The position numbers were made by a program, and so were the translations under genes. This document shows, piece by piece, positions 23,101-34,200 of a stretch of 64,000 bases of DNA. Under the pieces are notes generated by a model. That model searched no databases, had not been told where the DNA came from, and saw nothing but the letters and a program-made list of their open reading frames with translations. Source of the stretch: Mesostigma viride (lineage: Eukaryota > Streptophyta > Mesostigmatophyceae > Mesostigmatales > Mesostigmataceae); assembly GCA_009746045.1 (NCBI GenBank), contig RPFO01000104.1, positions 1,931,948 through 1,995,947 of the forward strand, given 5' to 3'. Position 1 is the stretch's first letter. Each line of letters begins with the position of its first letter.

Positions 23101-24230
23101 ATGGAGCAATGCCCGAACACGATACTGCTGAATGAGGATGACGATCCGGAGCCGTCGGCTGACACGGATTTTGTTGCGAGCACCCCACTGCAGAAGAGGG
23201 TATTGGAGGCTCGTAACGTGGAGGGTCCGCCGACAGTCTCAGGTGGAGGGCCGGCGTTTGCCGGATTGATGCGCCCGACTGAGGTGGTCGATGTTGAGGC
23301 GCCGCCAGGGACATCGACCGCACCGTTGACCGCATTGACGGATATCTTCGATCGACCAAGGATGCCCTTCCACGCTCCAACGGTACATTCGGCCGGTAAA
23401 TTTCATTTTCAATAAACGAGTTTTATAAGTACCTTAATATATTTCTACATAAGTTTTTTTGCATCAGTCCATGGCTTCATTGATTTCTCACACGACCCTT
23501 CCGTATTCATGTTAATTGGCATCTGTTTACGTGCAGGGAAAGGCGAAGAAGAAACTCCAGTTCGGTTTCCCCGTGGATCCGCGTCTGGGACTGTGTCCGG
23601 AGAGGCCGGCCGTGTTGTTGGCCAGGCCGCGGTCGGCGAACCAGTTGCACAACCGGGGGCGGGAGGGGCCTCCCTCCCACCCAACGCACCAGCCACGCAC
23701 CAGCCTTACCGTGCGGTCAGCCAGAAAAAACGTACGAAGAGTTGATGGCAGAGGCGGCGGCTGCGCAGGGGCAGAAGGCAAAACGTCGGGGAGGGGGCAG
23801 GCGAGGGGCGGGGCAGGAGACGGAGGGTGCCGACGAACCTGCACAGCCGCAGAAGGGTGGTGGTCAGGGCAGAGATGCGACGGCCGAAAACCGAATCAGG
23901 GACGTTCGGCCGGACGTCCGGATGCGCTTTATGGATGGCGCGAAACTGAGTCGCGGAGGTTGGAGTTCGAAATGGGTAGACGAGGTGTGCATAAACTGGG
24001 AGCACAAGTACCCCAAGAAGGAAGATTTTCCGCTCTTTGGCACCCTCCTGGGCAAAGAGAGGGAGAAGGTGGTGATCAGATGGTTTGATGAAGGGCACGA
24101 CCTCGGTTGGAGTAATGAGTGCGAGCAAAAGTTTCGTTTCCCTCTGAAGTTCGCTAGAGAACATGTTACTCTCCTGAAGGAAGGCGCCAGCTGGGACAAC
24201 ATTCCTTCATATCGACCTGGCAAGCGATGA
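17151..24230 (+). CDS. large multi-exon protein of unknown function
   Basis: Proposed exons are 17151-17825, 17947-18003, 18131-18211, 18336-18842, 19285-20470, 20727 to about 22570 or later, and 23537-24230. All junctions are GT/AG. The first four exons end in phase 0, and the 23.39 kb donor and 23537 acceptor fit in phase 1. The product is roughly 1,600-1,800 residues. It has a Pro/Gly/Ser-rich start, helical Lys/Glu-rich middle segments, and a very acidic run (Asp/Glu, 22225-22380). The C-terminal globular part holds WVDEVCINWEHKYPKK and WDNIPSYRPGKR. No domain is recognised. Apparent frame shifts occur near G or A runs at about 19905, 20405, 22500 and 23725. They may be homopolymer errors, or the model may be wrong there. 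Whether 22571-23390 is exon or intron is unresolved. Introns carry the punctuating motif. Confidence 0.5.
18828..19284 (+). repeat. intron with three tandem copies of the exon edge, donor and motif
   Basis: A unit of about 150 bp occurs at about 18828, 18979 and 19130. Each copy begins with the end of the preceding exon (GAGGGGAATGAG or variant) and continues with the donor region (GTAAGT; CCAAGT in copy 2). CTACCTCTGTTGTGAGGGGGG follows, then a copy of the punctuating motif. Copy 1 has the intact donor, copy 3 an intact GTAAGT too. The acceptor GCATCACTGCAG ends copy 3. Confidence 0.85.
22574..22930 (-). repeat. 72-bp minisatellite carrying five inverted motif copies
   Basis: A 72-bp unit repeats about 4.8 times. 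Each contains GAAACGCCGGCGGGCGTATCT-type sequence, split as GAAACGCC + GGCGGGCGTATCT. This is the punctuating motif on the minus strand, with starts at 22617, 22689, 22761, 22833 and 22905 (last one degenerate). Two reading frames stay open (units beginning ETPAGVSV or GNAGGRIC), so the array could encode a 24-residue protein repeat. Alternatively it is intronic after the donor-like GAG|GTAAGC at 22571. Confidence 0.85.
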
Positions 24231-24478
24231 TGGGCGAGGACTTTGCACGAAATCGCGTTTTGCACGTAATTGCCCACCGCAACGTGGAGAAATGCAGATG
24301 TACATAGTAGTTGGTTCAGTGACCGTGACTTTGGGCAGTTTAGTAGTTGGGGTGACGTGTCCAATGTATATATGGTGGGGCGCGTCCAAGGGGGTCCACG
24401 CTGATTGAGCACTTGCATGTGTTCTTTCAACATATTCGGACATGTATGAAATGAATAAATTGTTTGGACGATTGCAAA

Positions 24479-24715
24479 TTGATTGATTGAAGAATGAGAT
24501 ACCATTAATAATTGAAAAATGTAAAACCTCATTGTGAATTTGTACTTCAAACTTTCACATGCATGCCCCAAATTGTGCATTTGTGCAGGTTTTAATTATG
24601 AGAAGTAGCATTTCTCTACAAATATTGAGAAATTTAGGGGCACTTGGGGTTGTTGGCCATGTTCATTCATGATAAAATGGACTTTTTATGCTGTAACATC
24701 ATATTCCACTAGTCC
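24479..24715 (+). repeat. dispersed repeat, copy 2 (partner at 6250-6487)
   Basis: Same orientation and landmarks as the copy at 6250-6487. It starts about 250 bp after the last gene of the 13-24 kb locus. The interval 24231-24478 is AT-rich 3' flank with an AATAAA-like AATGAATAAATTG. From 24716 to 25740 I see nothing I can name. Confidence 0.75.
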
Positions 24716-25746
24716 AAAACGCTGCTTTCATGACGTCAAAAGTACCAGCAATGGCCCTAGGTTGGAGCAGTAGATGTTGGGGACGCCCTACTTACTTACT
24801 TACTTAGATAGAGGTTTGCAGGTGATCAGGCGTTTTATCCACACATGTCGATACATTGATGATGTCATTGCTTGAACGATCGACAACCCTGATTTCGCAA
24901 CCCATTTGTATATCACCGCTGGTCTGCCTGGCATCTACCCGCAGCGTCCCTCACATTAAAGCTCACGTCGGAGGATACTCATTGCAATTACCTCGATCTT
25001 AACATTACGGGCATAACAAGAAGGGCCGGGCGTACGGCTGTCTATGATAAGCGCAAGGATCAGGACTAAATACCAGCAAATTCCTTTTATTCGTTACCCT
25101 GATATTCGCAGTCTCCTTTCCCACACAGCAAAATATGGTGTTGTTCTAAGTAGTGGCAGTTACATCGTTTTTCCCGTCTTTGTTCTTATCGTGTCCATTT
25201 CATCACGACTCTTGTTGAACTCTTGCATCTTTTGTTGGTCAAAGACTATGACCGAGACAATGATTATGCTCCGTCAAGTCCGGTGTTTTTTGCATCGTCA
25301 CCCACATCTGTTCGGCGCTGCCCCTTGGCACAAGCTCTACAAACAGGTCGTACCGGGACCGGTTGGATTGCGTAGTATCTCCGCACATCTGAACCCTGTG
25401 ATGCCAGATCTCCTTTGCGGCCGTTCCGAGCTTGGAACTGGATTCGTTGTCCACATCGTCGCGTCACTGCAGCAACACGATGTTTTCTGGCATACGCGGG
25501 CTTTTGGTTCCCGCCGCACATTAATGAAAGTGCTGTCCTCCGGATTTTTTCCTTTGCACCGTGTGCAGTTCTTGGACGTTTGGAATCATGGCATGGCTAA
25601 CGTAATGACTGACTAGCTAGACCTTTTCAGTGGTTTCCCATTTGCGGGTATTTCCTCGTAAATGGTGGAAGAGCGATCGCAGCAATGGTGCTTACACCTA
25701 GACACTCCCGGCCAGTTAGGCTCGAATTATAAACACACGCCCTGAT

Positions 25747-25915
25747 CAAGCAAGCTGTTTCCGGCCCCACCGTCTAGGCCATCTAGTCGCTCTACACGTA
25801 AGCCAGCCATAATTTCAATGCACAAGGCTACACATTTCCATCACCATTCCTATTCATCATCCTGAACGGCTCGAACACGCGGACAAGATAACGTCACGGT
25901 CCCAGATCGAAGCCC
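25747..25915 (+). repeat. dispersed about 170-bp repeat, copy 1
   Basis: Near-identical to 46888-47045: shared GCTGTTTCCGGCCCCACCG, CACGTAAGCCAGCCATAATT, and TCATCATCCTGAACG. The first half also appears inverted at 48385-48465. Sequence from 25916 to 26340 shows no gene. Confidence 0.85.
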
Positions 25916-26344
25916 TGCGTCCTCAAGCAGTTGCATGTGTCACAAATAAGTCCGGGTCGACCGCGCCGCGTCGGTGCGGGGCGCGCGCAAGTTTGCGAGT
26001 GGGCTGCGACGGGCCGGATATCGCAAGGGGACCCAGCCATATATGAGGAGGTGTAGACCTACCTGGTTGGCCAGTCCTAAGCCCGCCGGCAGGCAGGGCC
26101 CGCATCGGTATTCAGTGTGAGCTAGTACGCCGTATTATACGCCGTATTATACGAAATACGCAATACGCTGTCGGTATTCACCTGGTCTGTGCGGGCAAGA
26201 TGGCCGGCAAAGAGTCCTGAGGCGGCGGTGTCGGATGACCATATGGGTGACAAGCTCGCAGTAGAGCTCGGCCCTGGCGGGTGCGCAAGCGGCGCTCTTG
26301 GTAGTGGACGCCGAGTCCTGATGTGACGGATCATTCTAGTGATG

Positions 26345-26830
26345 GTGCCGTCAAGCTACAGTTTGCTCAGCGCCTGGTCCAGGGCCCACGCCTCGCAGCC
26401 GTAAACGAGGATGCTGAGGACAAGGGCCTTGAACAGAATGCGCTTGTGCATGCCGCTCACACAGGTAGCGACATGTCCAGAACCTGTCGAGATGGCAGAA
26501 GGCCGCCCAGGCCTGGCCAATGCGGGTGTTGATGTCGTCGGCCGTGGAGGGGAGCCAGCTGCCAAGGAGCTTGAAGCGAGTCGCTGGGGGGATGGGGCTT
26601 CCGTGCACTCGAGAGGAGGGTGGGTGGGATGGTCCCAGCAGGCCGGGAAGCCGATGGCCATGACCTCCTGCTGATCATAAGCCCCACCGCCCGCGCTTCC
26701 AGCAACAAGCTATCCAGCCAGAGTTGGGCGGACTCCGGGGTCTCCACGAGCGTCGTGTCGATCATCACCACGATGATCAGATCGCTCAGTTGGTAGGGTT
26801 CATGGGTCAAAACCGCCGTAGCCATGGCGT
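26345..26830 (-). pseudogene. degenerate LINE-type reverse transcriptase fragment
   Basis: Broken minus-strand frames carry the late reverse-transcriptase signatures of non-LTR retrotransposons in the right order. They are IDTTLVETPESAQLWLDSL (about 26690-26765), FKLLGSWLPSTADDINTRIG (about 26515-26575), and ILFKALVLSILVYGCEAW (about 26385-26445). The order and spacing match the region after the YADD box; here the box itself reads MIDT. Several frameshifts separate the blocks, so this copy is dead. No endonuclease domain or full ORF is visible. The element family is unresolved. Confidence 0.7.
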
Positions 26831-28261
26831 CACTCCGTGATCTTGATCCCGGGCGGGCGCCTCTCCACAAGTTTGGGCAAAGTGGGCTTGTGCACACCCC
26901 ATACTATAGTAACCCGTCATGATGGCCAAGGGTACAGTCGTCTTGGATAGTCCGGATGACGCGGAGTTGCTATCTGCATGCGACTCCAGACCTGGGCGAG
27001 TGAGTCGCGCGCCACATGCCTTGGCGGGTGAAGTATCCGCGTAGAAAAGTACCTCATCGGGAACTCGATCCGTGGCATGCCTTCAGTGCATGTTCACGCA
27101 CTTACTTATAATTTAGTCCACCATTTAATGATGAATAGATTGATATGGGAGAGCACATGCACAGCCCTGCCACAGCGGCCCTGTGTGCCTAGGGGGAACG
27201 CCGAGTGTCTCCTTGATATCATATAACCAATATCAAGGAGACAACCAGCGCAGGCCAGAAATTGGACCAATCATTATAGTGGTTTTACGGCACATGGCTG
27301 CATGTCATTTTATTAAGTCATTTGAGCATATCGATCGTTGATCAATCAAAAGGGTGGGTGTTATAATGGAGTGGGTGCCTTTTAGAAAACGCACTCCAAT
27401 TCTAGTGGTATAGGATTGCATGCACGCTGGCCCCCCCGGCCGCCAGGCCGAACCGCTGTGTTTATACTGAATGCTGTCACACGTATGTGACTCCGACACC
27501 CTCGTGCCGAGCTGGGTTTTGTAGAGCTCCTTCGATCATGTATCCCTCCCATAAAGTCGAGCTTTACTGATATAGCATGCGTCTGCGGTGATTGACACAC
27601 TCCCCGTTATTATTTACAACACTTGATCCGGAGCGTAGGTGTGTGCTGTTAAATGGGTTACGCCGTGTGCCTGCATATGTTTCGGCGCGCCAGCACAGCA
27701 TGCACATGCATTGTCGTCAGCATGCACATACATGTATGTACAATATGTCTGGCCGGCACGTCATGCAATAAGTATAGTAGCTTCTGAATTGCGCGTATGC
27801 GCGTTGATCTATCCCCATGACTTCTATCCGTGGCATGCCCATGCGCATGACACGCAAGTACTTACTTTATCCCCATGACTTCTTGGAACCACCAACGTGC
27901 GCTGCCCAAATCCATCAAGGTTCCAAATGCTCATCAGTTCATGACTGCAACCAGTGACTCTCCCAATCGATTGAGGCACGTGAATGAACGAAGGATTAAG
28001 TGCGTAGTATTACGAGCCCTTGGGATGTCATGGCCGGATCGTGCACGCTGGCACCACAGTGCTTTCGAAGCCCCATACAACCAACATGGTTCGATGGCGG
28101 TGGTCTGGCTCAACCCCGATTCCCAACAAGGTCATTTGTAAGCTTAATGCCTCAGACGCAGTGAGGGATACACGTACTCAGGTTGAACATGTGAGGTGTG
28201 AGCTGGCAACAACCAGGAGGCTTCTTATTCCTGATGCGTTGGAGAATGTGTCAATTGCTGT
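26831..28261. other. intergenic stretch without recognisable genes
   Basis: It contains an inverted copy (about 27225-27262) of sequence at 47065-47100 (GGCCTGCGCTGGTTGTCTC). It also holds two versions of a CGTGGCATGC...CATG...CTTACTT sequence (27070, 27830), seen inverted near 35530-35575. Nothing here reads as a conserved protein on either strand. Confidence 0.5.
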
Positions 28262-31200
28262 CTAGTACATGTCGGCCGCGATAAGCACGACCAACGCAGT
28301 CCAACCGGTGAATGGATGTGATCCCTTCCCCTCGGCGCGTGTCTTGTCACCATACTGCTCCCACAAATAATGGGTCCTTGCGTAGCACTCCTGCGGCGTG
28401 CAGGGGGTAGAGCGAGAAAAACGAGAGAGGAATCAAATAAGTTAGATGAGCTAGAAAACCCTTCCATGTGCACATGGTACCGGTTAGGGCGAGCAACTCA
28501 AACACTTTGACAACAAGGACTCAGCAAGTTTGAAAAGATTTTTCGAGAGCAAGCATGCGCAGAGGGCACAGCCCGGTGTCCTTCAATGCAAGCCCGGTTT
28601 TGCAGTTGGTGTGCAAGTCGTGCATTGTAGGTGCATCTACTATATCTACTATATCTACTATATCTACTATATCTACTATATCTACTATATCTACTATATC
28701 TACTATATCTACTATATCTACTATATCTACTATATCTACAATATCTCGATCGACAAGTGCAAGGTGAGGAACAAACCGTGCGTGGAAACCCGCCCACTCG
28801 CGCTGCTGTGCCTGCTTGCTGCTGACGGCATCATCAATGCACCTACTTCCGAGAAAACACCACAGCATGGAACAAGTAGTACTACGTATCAAGGAAGACA
28901 AGTTGCCACCAAGCCCCTTGCATGTACCAGTTCGCGGGCTCGCACCAACACATGAGACAACTGGAAATACAATACTACTACTTTATACTGTCTCTTCTTG
29001 CTTTCTGTAGTGTATTTACTACTAGTACAATCATACCATGTTGATAACCAATAGTGTCACTAGTACAATTATATCATTTTGATAACCTCTAGTGTCACTA
29101 GTACAATTATACCATGTTGATAACCTCTAGTGTCACTAGTACAATCATACCGTGTTGATAACCTCTAGTGTCACTAGTACAGTTATACCATGTTGATAAC
29201 CTCTCGTGTCACTAGTACAATTATACCATGTTGATAACCTCTAGTGTCACTAGTACAATTATACCATGTTGATAACCTCTATTGTCACTAGTACAATTAT
29301 ACCATGTTGATAACCTCTAGTGTCACTAGCACAATTATACCATTTTGATAACCTCTATTGTCACTAGTACAATTATACCATTTTGATAACCTCTAGTGTC
29401 ACTAAAAAAGTATTGCCATCCAGCGCCACTGCACTGGTGTGCTCCGGGGCACGTAGCAAGTACACAGCCGATAGCTGCTCATGTAACTCATACCTAAATA
29501 ATACTGCCGCCGCACCCGTATGTTTCCAGGGACGGGGTGCCAGGCAACAGTCACGCTCACGACAAATTGACAGGCAATACGCCAGGTAGGCGTTGCCAAG
29601 CTCAAATACGATAAAACAAGGGCCACCCAACGCCGCCCCACCTGGATGTTCCCTAGTACAGCTTGACGTAGACTAGCATACAGCTCCCCTGCACGCGCCG
29701 CATGAGGACCCGCCACCTGGCGGTAGTGGTGCAGCGCCCCTAGCGCCAGGTAGTTGAGGTTGATCCAGACCGGCCCGCGCCAGTAGGGCGGGTCGTGCTC
29801 CGTGTTGCGCGCCATGTAGAGGCTGCTGTTGAGGGAGAGCGAGCGTAGGCCTGCGTCACGGCTCCACAGCTGGCGCTCGTCACCCAGCAGGTCGAGCACC
29901 TGGGCACGTTGGCATGGGTACCAGCCGTGATTGGCATTGTTTCTTAAGTTTGTGTTAGTGGGTCATGCATTAGTGTTAATAAGTCATAGCGAGGTTTTGT
30001 CACGCAGAGGGTCAAGCACTTGAGCAGGTTCGGGCGTACAGCAGTAAAACACATCACGGTCCATCAAGCGAGTGGCCGCTCATTCCCCGAAAGGGTAAAC
30101 ACCTGGGCACGGTTGCGACTTCTCGTTCACTTCAACTTCGGTCAGCAACGATATGAGAAGTAAAGCAGAGCTAAAGATAGTATGATAAGTAACTATAAGA
30201 AGTAACAGAGTGGTATGCTTGGTAAACTTGCATCGATGAGAAGGGCAATGGATGCTGTCAAGATCCTGGCACGGAGGGATACCAGGGACCGTTGCATTCG
30301 GGAGGACTGGGCACCCACGTAGTGGGCAACATGGGTGATGTACAGCAGCATACCCATGGCGATACTAAAATACTACAATACTATAATACTACTAATATCA
30401 AACTACTATTAGTAGTCTATTATTAGCAGTAGTAAATAATTATTACAACAAGCAGCAGCGTGCATCCACCTGCACCGCCCCGAATCCCCACTACAGGCGA
30501 AACAGACTAATAGGGGAGATCAACTAGAATGCAGTCTCACCCTGCACCTCCCTGAATCCCTACTACAGACTAGAGAACAGGCTGAACGGACTAGTGCAGG
30601 TGGCTGCTCTCGACACTACTGATAACTGCTGCTTGCTGGCTGCTCTCGACACAATAACGGAGAATCCACCGGCACGAATCCGTTCAGTCTGTAGTAGGGA
30701 TTCAGGGAGGTGCAGGGTGAGGCTACATTCTCCCCCGCTCCCAAAAAGCAGGCAACAATATGCAGTGGGCACCCACCTGGCCCAGCGGGGCTGACTGCGG
30801 GTCGAGTAGCTTCATGAGCAGCGGGAAGAGGGTCACGTAGCCCACGTGGGGCACGTGCCGCATCTTGGGCCGCCCCGTGACCTCCCGCACCACCGACGTG
30901 CGCGGCGGCTGGCCCTCGCGTTCGGGCGGCAGCATCTTGCGCCGCAGAGCCACCTGTTCCCGCAAAAACAATGGACAACGAAAACAATGGACAACAGTAG
31001 GATGCAAGGATAGCAATACCAACATCCCCTTAATCTCAAGTGGTCAGCCACCTGTTCGCATCACAGGTCAAGGATGAAAATGCACACATTACGCACATCC
31101 TGTTGTAAAGTGGTCAGCCACCTGTTTGAGGCACAAGTCCAGGATAGCGATAAACTTATCCATATACAAGTACGAACCAATGGTAATAATCTACCCAAAT

Positions 31201-34200
31201 TGCAAGGAGAATGAATAGAGACGGCTGGCAAAAGAAAGGCGGAACCCCGAATACATGCATGGTCAGAACTCAGAAGAGCGTGGTCATAACAGCGGCAAAT
31301 TATGCCTAACTTGCTTACAGTCCCCAGAGGCTCACACAAAAAGATTGGTTGAGTATGCCCAATTTCAACTAGGCCCCACCACCAGAAACAAAAACTCCAC
31401 CCACCACACGTAATGGCACGCATGCACATCGTAATATAATAAAGCACACATGGCCATATTGGGAACCGAAACAAATTGAAAGCAGATGAATTCTACGTAT
31501 CTGGCAATCCCCCCCCCCGCCCCCCCGCCGCCAATAACCCTACCCCTTGGTGTGGTGACGATATACATATACAGAAGCACTAGGTTTCACCTCCCAGGTA
31601 TTCCTCCATACTGTAGTATTCATCTAGCAGCGGACCCCCCCCCCCTCTCATGACCATCCACCCTCTTGGCGTGCTTGCCCAAGTCAAAGAAACCCGCTCG
31701 TGATCAAATTCTTCCTCCTTGGAGGCCCATCGCTACCACCCCACCCCAACCCACCCGCTCGGTGTGGTTCCCAAAATCGAAGAAGCCGCCCCGCTTTGCG
31801 TCAAAATGGACCGCCTCCAGCGCCCGGTTGTCGGCCAGGTGGGCGGCGTCGGCCTCGTACGCCGCCAGCTGGCGCGACGGCGCCCCAACAAGGCGGCCAA
31901 TCGCGGCCATGCAGCGGGAGGCCAGGGCCATCCAGCACCACAGGTCCACGTGCAGCTCTTGGGGTGAGGGGTGTGACGCGCGCGGATAGTCATCCAGGCC
32001 TGGTGATGGGTTGGGGAGTGGGGGGTGGGTGGGTGGGGGGAGGGGCGAGAGGAAGACGACCTGTGAGGTGTCAGATGATTTCATGGTAGATAGGAGAGTG
32101 GGTAGATAGTTAAGCAGGGTAGATAGTTAAGCGGAGGGCACTAGTATCAACACTGACCATCAACATTGGTATTAAGACGGCCTAACCGTGTGCTAGTGCG
32201 ACTGCAGAGCGTTTTGTGATCAACCAACGCTGACCATCACCGTTGGTATTAACACAGGGGGGACGCTCCAGTAGTTGTCAACCCTTTCATGCGGCTCCTG
32301 CTTGCAAGCGCCAGGTCCCCCTTGGCACGCCTAAATGGGGGATATCTCCATCTTCCTTCCTTCCTTCCTTCCTTCCTTCCTTCCTTCCTTCCTTCCTTCC
32401 TTCCTTCCTTCCTTCCTTCCTTCCTTCCTTCCTTCCTTCCTTCCTTCCTTCCTTCCTTCCTTCCTTCCTTCCTTCCTTCCTTCCTTCCTTCCTTCCTTCC
32501 TTCCTTCCTTCCTTCCTTCCTTCCTTCCTTCCTTCCTTGCTCTGCCTGTCTTGCATGGACACCCACCTCTGCCGTATTGCCCTCTCTGCAACGTCATCAC
32601 GGTGACGAATGCCCGTGCTCTCTGGCTGAATGGCAAGAATATAAGAATCAGGAAAAACCAACAAATGCAGATACTATAAATGCCGCCCCCCAACAGCCAA
32701 CCTGATGGAACTGGTCAACACGGAGCCTGCCTGACATGGAAGGTCCGAACACAGCCTACCTGAGGTGAGTGTCTTTGCGTTAAGCTCGCGCCCGTCCCCT
32801 GAACTGGGATCCCTCCCCCGCCACATGAACCCCCGAGGATCGGCCCCCCTCTGCGTGGTGTTAAACCAGCGGTACCACACCTCCAGCCGGGGAAACGCTG
32901 CGCGCAGAAACTCCAAGTCTTTATCCACGTCGCCGCCGGCACCCAGCCTCTCTACCGCCACATCGGCTGGGGCGTCGCCATTGCCATCGACCGCATTCTT
33001 CTGGGTGGCCTGCCCATCCTCCTTGTCGCTGCTGGCCTTGTTGCTACGGGATGACGTCGCGCGCTCCGCTGACATCACGCGCTCCGCCATGGCCATCAGT
33101 GGCAGGAAGAGCGTCGGCGGGTTTGCGTGGCCAGAACTCTGCACGACAAACTCGGCAGGGACTTTGCGCGCCGCCTCGGCGCCCAGGATCTGAGGAGGGC
33201 CGTGGGAATAAAGATTTGGGAGAAGGATACAGGCTCATTAATCAAAGCAATAAACAATCAAAATACGTGCACTGGAAGGGTGGGGTGCAAAGCCCAGCCA
33301 GCACTACGAACAAACCCAAGTACCGTCGATAATAAAAGTGTTAAGGTGAGGGTCCTATGCCAGACCCCCCAAAACCATAATATGGAATAACAGGCAAAGC
33401 TGGCCTTGGGGCACCCAAACTATGATTTTGCCATGTAAATGGGATGTGTGGGGGTCCATCCCACCTACTGATGGGGGGTATATACCCCTTTTAGTGACCG
33501 GTATTACGCAAAAACGGACAAAAGACGCTACTCTAGGGGCATATCCCCTAGGACAATGGGGGCACAATTACTCATGTTTCAATATATTCCCATATTAAAT
33601 CGTATATGGTGAGGTTGCCTACCTATTTGGAGCCCCGGAATGATGAGTATTATTGAAGTTATTAATTTTCCCCTAAAAACCGTACTTTTTAAGGCTGAAA
33701 AAATAAATCAAATCAAAAACACATATTTAGAGCCTGGGGAGATATACACAAATACTACACATATCGACAATTAATGCCACAAAATCTGAGCTCATTCTGA
33801 GTACAAACGTAGAAGTTATAGCGTTTGGCAGTTTGCCACCTGTGCAGACGCTAAGGAAGGCAATAGTGAGTATTAAGGCACACTAACACTTCCTATGCCA
33901 TCCAAAAGGCTCCTGACCATACCCAATTTGACCGCAATGTACAAGGAGGTGGCTGGGCACATCATGTGCCCTTGCCTTACCTCGACACGGGCAACCTGTT
34001 GCGTGTGTGCACAACAATGAGGCAGGTAGCTCTACATGCCTAGCCAACACTTCTTATGCATATTCCAGGTTTATGGTGTGGGCATCATCCCAAAACCAAG
34101 CTGTCCGAATTCAAACACACCCTGGAAAGCCATATCCACTAATTGCCCAACCAAGGGTAACAACAGACAGTCGACAGAGAAAGCATAAGTATCATACATG

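Noticed and set aside
25044-25616. 190-codon open frame
   Set aside because: No recognised family, no supporting splice or context signal, and it lies among dispersed repeats; left unannotated.
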